Assembly (NCBI GenBank): GCA_023265735.1
Contig: JAHFSN010000013.1
Location: 1 to 15,058 of the forward strand
Reading direction: 5' to 3'
Source: Spirochaetaceae bacterium
Lineage (GTDB): Bacteria > Spirochaetota > Spirochaetia > JABEVK01
Length of the DNA stretch: 15,058 nt
Shown: positions 6,042 through 13,546 of the stretch, one piece after another
Layout of the letters: each line of letters begins with the position of its first letter
Numbering within the stretch: position 1 is the stretch's first letter
The notes under the pieces: generated by a model
The model's database searches: none
What the model saw: the letters and a program-made list of their open reading frames with translations, nothing else
What the model was told of the DNA's origin: nothing
Position numbers and translations under genes: made by a program

Positions 6042-8732
6042 CTAGAAATCGGCCACCGCGATGCTCTTCACCGTGTAGTCACACTTCCTTTCGTTGATCG
6101 TGAACTTCAGCACCTCGCCTACCTTAGCTCCCAGAAGCTTGTCACCGAACGGCGAGAGGTAGGAAATCACGTTGTGCACCGGGTCGGATTCCCAGGGGCC
6201 AAGGATGGTGTAGACTTCGGTCTTTCCGTCGGGATTGGTGCCAAGGGTGACCACCGTACCGAACCCCACCTTGCTAGGGTCGACGTCTGCCTTTTCGATG
6301 ACCGTTGCCGAATCGATCTCCTTGTTCAGTGTCCCCACCGCCGCACTCAGGAAGGTCTGATGGTCCTTGGCGGCGTGGTACTCAGCGTTCTCCTTCAGGT
6401 CGCCCATGGCCATGGCGACGCCGATTTCCTTGGCGTTCTTGGGAACCTCCACATCGAGGATATTCTGGAGTTCTTTCTTCTTCGAGTTGAACATCTTGAG
6501 TGTCGCCAGGAGCCCCTTGCGAGAACTGACCGCCGTGGGCTGGGGCTCCGAAGCCGCCACAAGATGCGGGAACCGGGCGGAGACGATGTTCCTCACCTCG
6601 ACCTTGAGGTTGGGATTGAGGTCCCGGACATCCTGGACGAGGCTGAAGAGCCTTCGCACCGAATCCTCGGGCGCCACCCGCAGGTACTGCTCAAGGATGC
6701 CGTCCTTAAACAGCGCAGCGAGGATGGTCTTGTTGATTCTCTTGCTCTCGGTCACGTCCTTCTTATTCGAGATGTCCCGGAACGAGAGGTCGAGATCGTG
6801 GACCAACGTGATGAGGATCTTTTCCTGGGTCAGCCGGGTGGTGAAGGGGATCTTCCCGTCGAGGGTCATCTTGGCCGCGTGGAAGAAGGCCTCCTTATGG
6901 TCCTTGTGCCGCTCCATCAGCTCCTCAAAGAGCTTTTGGACCGACTCGGTCTTGTCGGCGGCAATAAGATCATCAATGATGTGGATCGAAAGGCTAAGGG
7001 GAAAGAGCTTCACAAACAGAAGATCCCAACCAGGGACGTGGAGCTTGATCTGCTGGAGAAATGCCGTCTTCAGTTTGGGACTCGCGAGGTTCCTGAACAG
7101 GGGCTCCAGCTCTTCGATCTGCTGGAAGTATTCGAGGAAGGTCCGGCTGTGGCCGGGATTGATGAAGGGGAAGGCCTTGGAATACTTCTGGATGATGAGG
7201 TAGCTGGCGATGACTTCTTCGTTGACCTTGGTTCCCTTCAGGTAGTTCGCAAAGCTCGCAAACAGCTCGCCAAAGTAGTCGGACTCGCGGTTGCCGTGCT
7301 CCAAAAACTCTTCGAGGATGTCGTATCGCTTGAAGAAGTCCTTCTCTGCTCTGAACTTGTTGTAGATTTTCTCTTCTTTGCTGATGGGCTGAGTCCTGAC
7401 CATGAACTCGTCTTGACGATCGGGGTTCAGGGTGAACTCGGGGCTTTCCTTGATCCGGTTGCGGGCCTTGGTGCTCCAGGTCGTCCATTCCCTCTCCTCG
7501 AGGACCTTGGGGACGAGGATGGCCTTGATCATCTTCATGTCGGCCTTGTTTCCAAAGCTCTTGATGATGGTCTTCAGGGCCCAATCGATCTCGGCTTCGC
7601 TCTTGATCCTCTTGGCGAGGTCCTCACGCTTGGTGGTGGCGATGATGACGCGGATGTCATCGCGGGTCAGGCTGGTCAGGGCCTCGACCGCCATCTTCTG
7701 ACCCATGCTCTGGTTCCGGCGGCTCTCGAAGTCAATGATGTATTCCTGTTCCTTGACCTCGCGGATGCGGCCGACGCCCCAGGCCTTGTGGAAGACGAAA
7801 TTTCCCTTCTCGTAGGCCATCTGCTTCTTGAAGTCTTCGAGGGCATCGACGACGTTCTTCCAGCTGTCTCCCAAGTTGGAGAGCCGCAGGTACTCCTCGG
7901 TCTTGGGGGTGGCGGCGTGTTTCTGCTTGAGGCAGGCGATGATCTCCCGCCGCACCTGGGGACTCTTGGGCTCGTACTCGTTGATCTTCAGCTGGGCGGC
8001 GATGGCCTCGTCCCATTTCTTGTTCTGGACGAACAGCGGGTAGAGATCCTCCAGCAACTGGCACGCCTTTTCAGCGCCCAGGAGCTTGGCGACCTTGGAT
8101 TCGACTTGGGTGAAGTAGTCGGTTTCCTCGGGGCAGAACTCGATCAGCTTCAACCAGATCTCGCGGATCCGATTGAAGTTTTTCTTGTGGATGAACCGGT
8201 GGATGCCTTTCTTGTAGTAGTCGACGGCCTTTTCGAGGTTCTTTTCTTTTTCGTAGCGCTGGGCCAGGGCAAAGACAATGTCGGCCTCTTCGATATCGAC
8301 TTTGATCAGACGCTCTTCCGCTTCGTGAAGCTTTTCCTCGTTCCCTTCGTTCTTGTAGCAGTCGATAAGGCTCCGCAACGCGAACTTGTTCTCGCCGTAG
8401 ACCAGGATCTGAAGAGAAATGTGCTCGACCAGGGGCCACTTAATATTCTGGGCGAAGAGGCTGACCAACTTGACCAGATGCGTGTCGTCAAGCATCTGGC
8501 GTTCCAAACTGATCATCCCGGAAAGATAGAGGGCGATGATGCTGTTCTTCGCCTCCACCAGGTGCGCGTCGCTCAGTTCTTTGACTTCGTTCTGAATACC
8601 CTCTTGAATGATCTGGGCGAGCAGGACATCCAATTCTTTGATCAGGCTGACGGTATAGGCCCCGATGGCGGTTCGGGTCCATTTTTCCTCGTGCAGCATC
8701 TGTTCGATTCGAGTGATCAGTTCTTGGGACAT
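6042..8732 (-). CDS. greA: Long-form GreA: helical-repeat protein fused to a transcript-cleavage factor
   Basis: An 896-residue protein, over five times the usual 158 or so of GreA. The last ~160 residues are a complete GreA. The coiled-coil tip GDLKENAEYHAAKD carries Asp778 and Glu781, the acidic pair that stimulates RNA cleavage in RNA polymerase, and an FKBP-like domain ends the protein (GFGTVVTLG, LSPFGDKLLGAKVGE). It should rescue backtracked polymerase. Residues about 1-300 are alpha-helical with TPR-like units (for example FALAQRYEKEKNLEKAVDYY). Residues 311-357 look like a small SH3/Tudor barrel (FVFHKAWGVGRI, YIIDFES), and 370-730 are again helical. The start at 8732 has AGGAG 6 nt upstream; an extension to 8810 would lie inside the upstream gene. 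Long GreA forms of this kind are known in spirochaetes. The role of the extra ~735 residues is unknown. Confidence 0.9.
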   Translation of the reverse strand: MSQELITRIEQMLHEEKWTRTAIGAYTVSLIKELDVLLAQIIQEGIQNEVKELSDAHLVEAKNSIIALYLSGMISLERQMLDDTHLVKLVSLFAQNIKWPLVEHISLQILVYGENKFALRSLIDCYKNEGNEEKLHEAEERLIKVDIEEADIVFALAQRYEKEKNLEKAVDYYKKGIHRFIHKKNFNRIREIWLKLIEFCPEETDYFTQVESKVAKLLGAEKACQLLEDLYPLFVQNKKWDEAIAAQLKINEYEPKSPQVRREIIACLKQKHAATPKTEEYLRLSNLGDSWKNVVDALEDFKKQMAYEKGNFVFHKAWGVGRIREVKEQEYIIDFESRRNQSMGQKMAVEALTSLTRDDIRVIIATTKREDLAKRIKSEAEIDWALKTIIKSFGNKADMKMIKAILVPKVLEEREWTTWSTKARNRIKESPEFTLNPDRQDEFMVRTQPISKEEKIYNKFRAEKDFFKRYDILEEFLEHGNRESDYFGELFASFANYLKGTKVNEEVIASYLIIQKYSKAFPFINPGHSRTFLEYFQQIEELEPLFRNLASPKLKTAFLQQIKLHVPGWDLLFVKLFPLSLSIHIIDDLIAADKTESVQKLFEELMERHKDHKEAFFHAAKMTLDGKIPFTTRLTQEKILITLVHDLDLSFRDISNKKDVTESKRINKTILAALFKDGILEQYLRVAPEDSVRRLFSLVQDVRDLNPNLKVEVRNIVSARFPHLVAASEPQPTAVSSRKGLLATLKMFNSKKKELQNILDVEVPKNAKEIGVAMAMGDLKENAEYHAAKDHQTFLSAAVGTLNKEIDSATVIEKADVDPSKVGFGTVVTLGTNPDGKTEVYTILGPWESDPVHNVISYLSPFGDKLLGAKVGEVLKFTINERKCDYTVKSIAVADF

Positions 8733-8738
8733 CTTCTT

Positions 8739-8743
8739 CTCCT
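8739..8743 (-). promoter_or_regulatory. Shine-Dalgarno that sets the greA start
   Basis: AGGAG on the minus strand lies 6 nt before the ATG at 8732 and within the 13-nt gap after the upstream TPR gene. It fixes the start of the long GreA protein. Confidence 0.65.
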
Positions 8744-8745
8744 GC

Positions 8746-9693
8746 TCAGTGGGTATACAGTTCGTAAATTCGTTCATCCAGAAGCTTGATGTTGAGGAGA
8801 ATGTCCTCAACCTTGCTTCTCTCTTCCTTGGCGCTGAAGAAATGGTCGATCAGCCAGAAATACCGGTTCAACAGCTTGGGAAGGACCGTCGGCCGGTTTT
8901 CGTCATGGTCGTGGAGCTCTGACTTCAGCGCATTGATACTCTGTTTCAGTTGGCCGACTTCGAGGGTCTTAAGGTCGCGTTTGACCGTGAAGATTCCCTT
9001 CACCACGGCGTGGACGGGAATCCACTCCTTGAGTTCGGCACCGGCAAACCCCTCGGCGGCCAACTGGGCCGCGACGTCGCGGATGAGAGGAGATCTCAGA
9101 CCGTCGACGTCCACTGCCGGAGCGTTCAGGTAGAAGGCCTCACGAAAGAGGAGCCTCGCCTTTTCCGTGTCGCCGACGGCCTCGAAACAGTCGGCCATGT
9201 CGGCCAGGGCGGCCGCGTCGTCGGGCCGAACCTGGAGGATCTTCTCCAGGCATCCGAGGGCCCTGTCAAAGGAGCCGTTTGCTTTGTAGGTCTTGGCGGC
9301 CTTCGCGAGGAGTTCGGGCCGCCGGCTCTCGTCCTCAAGGTCCACCTGCTCCAAAAAGTACCCGGCCGCGGCGTCGAGGATGGCTCCCTGGATCGCGGTG
9401 ACTCCCAATTCAAAGGGGGAATCCAGATGAACTCGAAAACGATGGAGAAACCCGTTCCATTCCTTGAGCAGGAAATCTCCTCTCTCTTCGGGGGTTCCCA
9501 GGGTGTCGAGCCGTGCCGTCCTGTCCTTCCAAAACACAGCGCATTTCAGAGCGGATTGAACTTCGGGGTGTTCAAAATCGACCGTCAGGGCCTCTTCAGC
9601 CTGGCTTTCCGCCCGTGAAAAGTCTCCGGCCCTGAAGGCGTCGAGGGTGGATTCCAGGGCATGGTCAATGGAGGGGACTGCATCAAATTTCAT
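8746..9693 (-). CDS. Soluble TPR protein in operon with long-form greA
   Basis: A 315-residue protein without signal peptide or membrane segment, so probably cytoplasmic. Two adjacent tetratricopeptide repeats are clear at about residues 126-193 (AKTYKANGSFDRALGCLEKI; MADCFEAVGDTEKARLLFREA). An earlier half-repeat is at about 14-40 (AFRAGDFSRAESQAEEAL). The C-terminal third (about 225-315) is charged and helical, possibly coiled coil. TPRs are protein-docking scaffolds. The stop is 13 nt before greA, so the two are surely co-transcribed, and both carry helical repeats. That makes it a likely partner of the N-terminal part of the GreA fusion, but this is inference from position. The ATG at 9693 has AAAGGA 7 nt upstream. 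I do not recognise a named family. Confidence 0.85.
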   Translation of the reverse strand: MKFDAVPSIDHALESTLDAFRAGDFSRAESQAEEALTVDFEHPEVQSALKCAVFWKDRTARLDTLGTPEERGDFLLKEWNGFLHRFRVHLDSPFELGVTAIQGAILDAAAGYFLEQVDLEDESRRPELLAKAAKTYKANGSFDRALGCLEKILQVRPDDAAALADMADCFEAVGDTEKARLLFREAFYLNAPAVDVDGLRSPLIRDVAAQLAAEGFAGAELKEWIPVHAVVKGIFTVKRDLKTLEVGQLKQSINALKSELHDHDENRPTVLPKLLNRYFWLIDHFFSAKEERSKVEDILLNIKLLDERIYELYTH

Positions 9694-9708
9694 CAGCGTG
9701 TCCTTTCT

Positions 9709-9736
9709 ATTATACCCAGGCTGGGATTTTAGTCAA
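9709..9736 (-). promoter_or_regulatory. Sigma70-type promoter for the TPR-greA operon
   Basis: On the minus strand TTGACT (9736-9731, five of six consensus bases) and a perfect TATAAT (9714-9709) are separated by 16 nt. The transcript should start near 9702, only about 9 nt before the ATG at 9693. The spacer contains the palindrome CCCAG-G-CTGGG next to the -10 box. Confidence 0.75.
9715..9725. repeat. Small palindrome in the promoter spacer
   Basis: CCCAGGCTGGG has perfect 5-bp arms around one central base and lies between the -35 and -10 boxes of the minus-strand promoter. That is a possible operator position, but so short a palindrome can be chance. Confidence 0.35.
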
Positions 9737-9737
9737 T

Positions 9738-9757
9738 TCACGGGAAATCACGGGAAA
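9738..9757. repeat. Perfect 10-bp tandem direct repeat in the divergent intergenic region
   Basis: TCACGGGAAA occurs twice head to tail with no mismatch. It begins 1 bp beyond the -35 box of the minus-strand promoter and ends about 40 bp before rpe. A 10-bp period puts both copies on the same face of the helix, as expected of an activator or repressor site. Function is inferred. Confidence 0.6.
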
Positions 9758-9798
9758 AACCTGGACGGGACTACCATTTTTTTGTTAGAAATAGAGTT

Positions 9799-10473
9799 AT
9801 GGAATTTGCTGATCCCATCATCGCGGCTCCATCGCTCCTGGCCGCGGATTTTGCCCGTTTGGCCGAAGAGGTCGCGAAAGTCAGAAGCAGCGGTGGCGAC
9901 TGGCTGCATCTTGATGTCATGGACGGCCACTTTGTTCCCAACCTCACCTTTGGGCCCTTGGTCATTTCCCAACTGCGTCCCCACAGTGATTTGGTCTTTG
10001 ACGTTCACCTTATGGTAGAGCGTCCGGGGGATTTGCTGGACGAGTACCTGGCGGCCGGGGCGGATACCATCACCTTCCATTGGGAGGCCGAAGTACATCA
10101 CCACAGGCTGATTCAGCGGATCAAGGCCGCGAAGAAGCTGGCGGGGATAGCCCTGGTGCCGTCGACCCCTGTGGACGCTCTGACCGCCGTGCTCCCGTAT
10201 GTGGACCAGGTGCTGGTCATGAGCGTCAACCCCGGCTTTGGCGGCCAATCGTATATTCCCGCCTCCACGGACCGGATTAGGCGGTTGGTCGAGCTGCGGA
10301 AGAAACACGGCTGGGGGTACCGCATCTCGGTCGACGGGGGCGTAAATTCGGGGACAATGGTTGAGGTGGCGGGAGCCGGTGCCGATATATTGGTCACGGG
10401 CTCGGCCTTTTTTGGGGCACCGGACCCTGCCGAATACCTTCGGAGACTAAAATCGCTCAGGCGGTCCCCATGA
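9799..10473 (+). CDS. rpe: Ribulose-phosphate 3-epimerase
   Basis: Rpe interconverts D-ribulose 5-phosphate and D-xylulose 5-phosphate in the pentose phosphate pathway, in the cytoplasm. The 224-residue TIM barrel has all key elements: APSLLAADF with Ser12, LHLDVMDGHFVPN with the metal ligands His37 and Asp39, VHLMV with His70, MSVNPGFGGQ, and ISVDGGVN with Asp179, the second catalytic acid. The phosphate-binding end is ADILVTGSAFF. The ATG at 9799 gives a normal N-terminus, yet no Shine-Dalgarno precedes it; upstream is only the AT-rich stretch TTAGAAATAGAGTT. Translation from a very short leader is possible. The stop overlaps the next gene as ATGA, so this metabolic enzyme leads an operon of uncharacterised envelope genes. 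Confidence 0.97.
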   Translation: MEFADPIIAAPSLLAADFARLAEEVAKVRSSGGDWLHLDVMDGHFVPNLTFGPLVISQLRPHSDLVFDVHLMVERPGDLLDEYLAAGADTITFHWEAEVHHHRLIQRIKAAKKLAGIALVPSTPVDALTAVLPYVDQVLVMSVNPGFGGQSYIPASTDRIRRLVELRKKHGWGYRISVDGGVNSGTMVEVAGAGADILVTGSAFFGAPDPAEYLRRLKSLRRSP

Positions 10474-11366
10474 GATCTATCCTTTCGATGGCGCTGTGCT
10501 GCCTTTTGACCACGGTTCTCGGGGCCGAATCTCCCGGGGCATCCCTCCTGGCCCAGGGGCAGGACGCCTATGCGAAAGGAAACTACCTCGACGCCCTGAC
10601 GCAATTTCAAAGGCTTGTCAGCGACCCCCAGACCCGTACCCGACCGGAGCCCTACCTCTGGCTGGCCAAGACCTACTTTGCCGTCCTTGACACCAAGAAC
10701 GCCTCCCAGAACCTCGACTACTACCTGGCCAACTTCCCCCAGGATCCGGGCCGGGCCGAGGCCCTCTACCTCCAGGCCCGCATCCTGTACTCCGACGGTG
10801 ACTATGCCCATGCCATCCAGGCCTTCGGGCAATATCTGGACACTTCGCCCACGGGCGACCAGGTGCCCAACTCGCTGTTTTGGATGGCCGAATCGGCCTT
10901 TGCCCTGGGACACTACGAAGAGGCGGCCTCGCTCTACACGAAGATTGTCCAGGGGTATCCTTCCAGCTTCAAGTGGGAGGCCAGCCGGTACCGGTTGTCG
11001 GTGATCGATCTGAAACACCGCGAGGACGAGCTCCTCAAGCTGCTCCAGTGGTCGCATGCGGAGTCGATCAACTCCGAAGAAGACTTCCAGAGGCGGGAGA
11101 GGGTTTACCAGCAGTCCTTGGCGGCCTATCAGAAGAAACTGCTAGAAATGCAGTCCACCGATTCCGGCGCCAGGGTGGCAGCCCTCGAGGAGTCCATCCG
11201 GCAAAAGGATCTCCAGATCGCTGCGCTCAAGAGCCAGGCTCCGGTGGCCAGCCCCCTGTCGGATCAAACCGACAAGGCCCAAACCGTAAAACTCCTGGAA
11301 CTCAAGGTGAGGGCTCTCAGTCTCCAGAACGCTCTCCTCCAATGGAGGCTTTCCCATGCGCAATAA
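10470..11366 (+). CDS. Exported TPR / coiled-coil protein
   Basis: A 298-residue protein with a signal peptide (hydrophobic residues 4-18, cleavage likely after LGA at 19, no lipobox Cys at that site). Four TPR-like units follow at about residues 24-57, 62-95, 97-130 and 134-167 (for example AQGQDAYAKGNYLDALTQF and AESAFALGHYEEAASLYTKI). Then come charged segments likely to form coiled coils (about 206-254 and 268-292). The repeat region resembles the TPRs of periplasmic proteins such as CpoB/YbgF, which dock onto envelope machines; here the coiled coil comes last rather than first. The ATG overlaps the rpe stop by 4 nt, with only a weak AGGCGG at 10459. The next gene starts 11 nt before this one ends. 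The role is unknown. Confidence 0.85.
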   Translation: MRSILSMALCCLLTTVLGAESPGASLLAQGQDAYAKGNYLDALTQFQRLVSDPQTRTRPEPYLWLAKTYFAVLDTKNASQNLDYYLANFPQDPGRAEALYLQARILYSDGDYAHAIQAFGQYLDTSPTGDQVPNSLFWMAESAFALGHYEEAASLYTKIVQGYPSSFKWEASRYRLSVIDLKHREDELLKLLQWSHAESINSEEDFQRRERVYQQSLAAYQKKLLEMQSTDSGARVAALEESIRQKDLQIAALKSQAPVASPLSDQTDKAQTVKLLELKVRALSLQNALLQWRLSHAQ

Positions 11367-12393
11367 GCTGATGGCCCTGGCCCTGATGCTGATCGCGGCC
11401 TCAGGGGTCTTCGGACTCGAAATTCAGCGGGGCAAACTGAAACTGCTCATCAATGAAAAGTCGGGGCGGTTCTCCCTCTGGGGCTCGGAAGACCAGGTGA
11501 AACCTTCCTGGACTCCCCTGTTTCTCACCGACGATCCGACCACCAGCAAATGGAAGCTGCAAATCGGAGACAAGGTTTTTGTCTTGGGGGACGATTCCGC
11601 GTTCACGACCGCCGTCCAGGCCACCGATACGGGGGCCACGGTGGTCTGGACGAGCAAGACGGTGGTGGCGACCCTGACCTTCGATTTCATCGTCTCCATG
11701 TCGTCGGCCGTGGTCGATGGCCTGAAGCTGGGGCTCAGCGTCGTCAATGTGTCGGACGCCAACGTTAAGCTGGGAGTGCGGTGGGTTCTGGACACCAATC
11801 TAGGCGAGAAGAAGGTTCACTTTCGCCTCTCCAGCGGAGACGCCATCAGTTCGGAGACCAAGCTGGAAGGTACCTTTCCCGATTCCTGGGCCTCTCGGTC
11901 CGTTGCGGACGACAAGTTCGGTCTGATCGTCATGGTGGGGAAGGGGTCCACGCCGCCTTCGCGAGTCCTGTTTGCCAACTGGAAACGCCTCGACGATGCG
12001 GCCTGGGATGTGCCGTACCGTCAGGGGAGGGACTTCAACCTGCTCCCGTATTCGCTAAACGACAGCGCGGTGGCCCAGTACTACGATTCCCAGGATTTGG
12101 CCGCCGGGGCTTCCCGGAACGTTGTGGTCCTCCTCGGCCTCCAAAGTGCCCAGAGTTTTGTGGGCGCGCGGCTCGGGTCGGCCAATCCCCTCGACGACAT
12201 TCTCAAGAAGAACCAGGACCCCGCCCTGGGGCCCGTGGCCCAGGACATTGCCAGTCTCCAAACCCTGATCTCCCAGATCGACGCCAAGCTCGCCGACCCC
12301 GGGAAGGCGACTCCCGAAGACATCAAACTTCTCCAGGCCATCCTCGATCAGATCGACGCGAGGAAGAAGCTCCTCGAGGCTTCGAAACCCTGA
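11356..12393 (+). CDS. Exported beta-rich protein of unknown function
   Basis: A 345-residue protein with a signal peptide (hydrophobic residues 5-19, cleavage likely after VFG at 20). The mature part up to about residue 265 alternates short hydrophobic strands and turns (LKLLINEKSGRFSLWG, ATVVWTSKTVVATLTFDFIV, LGVRWVLDTNLG, RNVVVLLGL). This suggests a beta-sandwich, perhaps of the kind that binds carbohydrate or protein. Residues about 280-342 are helical and acidic, with a probable coiled coil (DIASLQTLISQIDAKL, AILDQIDARKKLLEA). The ATG is well placed, with GGAGG 7 nt upstream (11344-11348), and overlaps the previous gene by 11 nt; the next gene starts 1 nt after the stop. I recognise no named family and no catalytic motif. 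A periplasmic partner of the flanking TPR proteins is inferred from position. Confidence 0.82.
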   Translation: MRNKLMALALMLIAASGVFGLEIQRGKLKLLINEKSGRFSLWGSEDQVKPSWTPLFLTDDPTTSKWKLQIGDKVFVLGDDSAFTTAVQATDTGATVVWTSKTVVATLTFDFIVSMSSAVVDGLKLGLSVVNVSDANVKLGVRWVLDTNLGEKKVHFRLSSGDAISSETKLEGTFPDSWASRSVADDKFGLIVMVGKGSTPPSRVLFANWKRLDDAAWDVPYRQGRDFNLLPYSLNDSAVAQYYDSQDLAAGASRNVVVLLGLQSAQSFVGARLGSANPLDDILKKNQDPALGPVAQDIASLQTLISQIDAKLADPGKATPEDIKLLQAILDQIDARKKLLEASKP

Positions 12394-12394
12394 C

Positions 12395-13501
12395 ATGGCA
12401 GGGGTCCCGGTTCTCCGCCAGGCGTGGCTCCTCTATCGACAGGGGAGGTTCGCCTCGGCGCTCGAGTTCTTAGAGGCTAAGGTCTTTCAGCACAGGGAAA
12501 ACCCCGAGTTTTTCCGCTGCCTGGGACTGTGCTGCCTGCAAACCGGCGACTGGAACGGAGGGGAGACGTACCTTCAGCGGTCCCGGCAGCTGGAAACCCC
12601 GGTCCATCGAGACACCCTCCTGGGCCTGATGGCGGTGGCGGCCCGCCGCAGCGAGTTCGGAACCGCGGCCCAAATCGCGGTGGAGCTGCTGGACCGCAAC
12701 CCGCGGGACCGCGTGGTCAAGGCGGCCCTGGCCAAGCTCCGGACGTCTCTCTCCGAAGGAGAAGGCGAGGCCCCCGATCGGGAGACTCTGGCTGGCTGGC
12801 TGCCCCGGTCCCACAAGATGCTCCTCCATGTTCAAAAGTGGCTCCTGCGGGTCGGGATCGGTCTTCTCATCTGCGCCGGGCTCGTCGTCGGTACGTGGTG
12901 GGGACTCTCTGTCGTCCATCCGGCGACGTCGGTGCCAGCCCAGCGCAAGGGCCCCGAAGCCCTGTCGCTGCCCGCTTCGGCGGCCGACACGGTCCTGCCC
13001 TCGGGCGGATTTGCCCTCACCCTGTCGGCCGATGAGATTCGGAAAGGCTGGGAACGGGCCCAGCAGGCGTTCCAGGCGTACCAGGATTCCCGGGCCCGCT
13101 TCGAGATTAACCGCCTCCTGCTCTCCAACGCGTCACCCCTGGTCAAGGAACGCGCCCGCAGTCTGATTTCCTTCCTCCACGAACCCGACTTTTCCCGGGT
13201 GGACGACTCTTCGCCATACCAGGACGTGAAGAAGGCCCCCACCCTGTACGAAGGCTGCACGGTCCGCTGGAGCGGAGTGATTACCAACTTGGTTTCGGGG
13301 ACCACCCTGATCACCTTTGACCTCTTGCTGGGATACCAGCAGGGGCAGGTGGTCGAAGGCATTGTCCCGGTACAACTGGCCTTCGCCGCGCTCCTGAAGA
13401 ACTCCCAAGTCGTCGAAGTTCTGGGGCGGGTCGCCGTCAAGGATGGCAGCTGGTTCATCCAAGGCACCTCCCTGCGGGAACTGGGGTACCGAACCCCGTA
13501 A
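12395..13501 (+). CDS. TPR protein with one membrane helix and a C-terminal OB-like domain
   Basis: A 368-residue protein in three parts. Residues 5-115 are TPR-like (AWLLYRQGRFASALEFLEAK, GLCCLQTGDWNGGETYLQRS, AAQIAVELLDRNPRDRVVKA). Residues about 150-174 form one strongly hydrophobic helix preceded by basic residues, so the TPR part should be cytoplasmic and the rest periplasmic. After a linker, residues 212-265 are helical (AQQAFQAYQDSRARFEINRL). Residues 283-363 alternate strands as in a small OB-type barrel (CTVRWSGVITNLV, VVEGIVPV, VVEVLGRVAV, GSWFIQGTSL). The start follows the previous stop by 1 nt with only a poor GAGG upstream, so translation is probably coupled. The layout suits a protein that links cytoplasm and periplasm. 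The OB assignment is from the strand pattern only, and no named family is recognised. Confidence 0.83.
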   Translation: MAGVPVLRQAWLLYRQGRFASALEFLEAKVFQHRENPEFFRCLGLCCLQTGDWNGGETYLQRSRQLETPVHRDTLLGLMAVAARRSEFGTAAQIAVELLDRNPRDRVVKAALAKLRTSLSEGEGEAPDRETLAGWLPRSHKMLLHVQKWLLRVGIGLLICAGLVVGTWWGLSVVHPATSVPAQRKGPEALSLPASAADTVLPSGGFALTLSADEIRKGWERAQQAFQAYQDSRARFEINRLLLSNASPLVKERARSLISFLHEPDFSRVDDSSPYQDVKKAPTLYEGCTVRWSGVITNLVSGTTLITFDLLLGYQQGQVVEGIVPVQLAFAALLKNSQVVEVLGRVAVKDGSWFIQGTSLRELGYRTP

Positions 13502-13516
13502 ATTTCGTTCGTTTCC

Positions 13517-13546
13517 TTGTCATCACCCGGGGCTTCTCTGTACACT
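13517..13546 (+). promoter_or_regulatory. Candidate recA promoter
   Basis: TTGTCA (13517-13522, five of six consensus bases) and TACACT (13541-13546, four of six) are 18 nt apart, in the 112-nt gap before recA. A transcript would start near 13553 with a leader of about 60 nt. No terminator hairpin separates it from the upstream gene, so read-through into recA is also likely. Confidence 0.42.

Noticed and set aside
6174..8789. An 871-codon open frame on the plus strand opposite greA
   Set aside because: It is the antisense of greA, kept open by codon bias that avoids the complements of stop codons. It has no ribosome binding site and its translation shows no family, while the minus strand has a clear GreA domain.
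8733..8810. Longer N-terminus for greA
   Set aside because: It overlaps the upstream TPR gene, and the ATG at 8732 has AGGAG at proper spacing.
9777..9783. Run of seven T before rpe as a terminator
   Set aside because: No GC-rich hairpin precedes it, and no plus-strand gene ends nearby.
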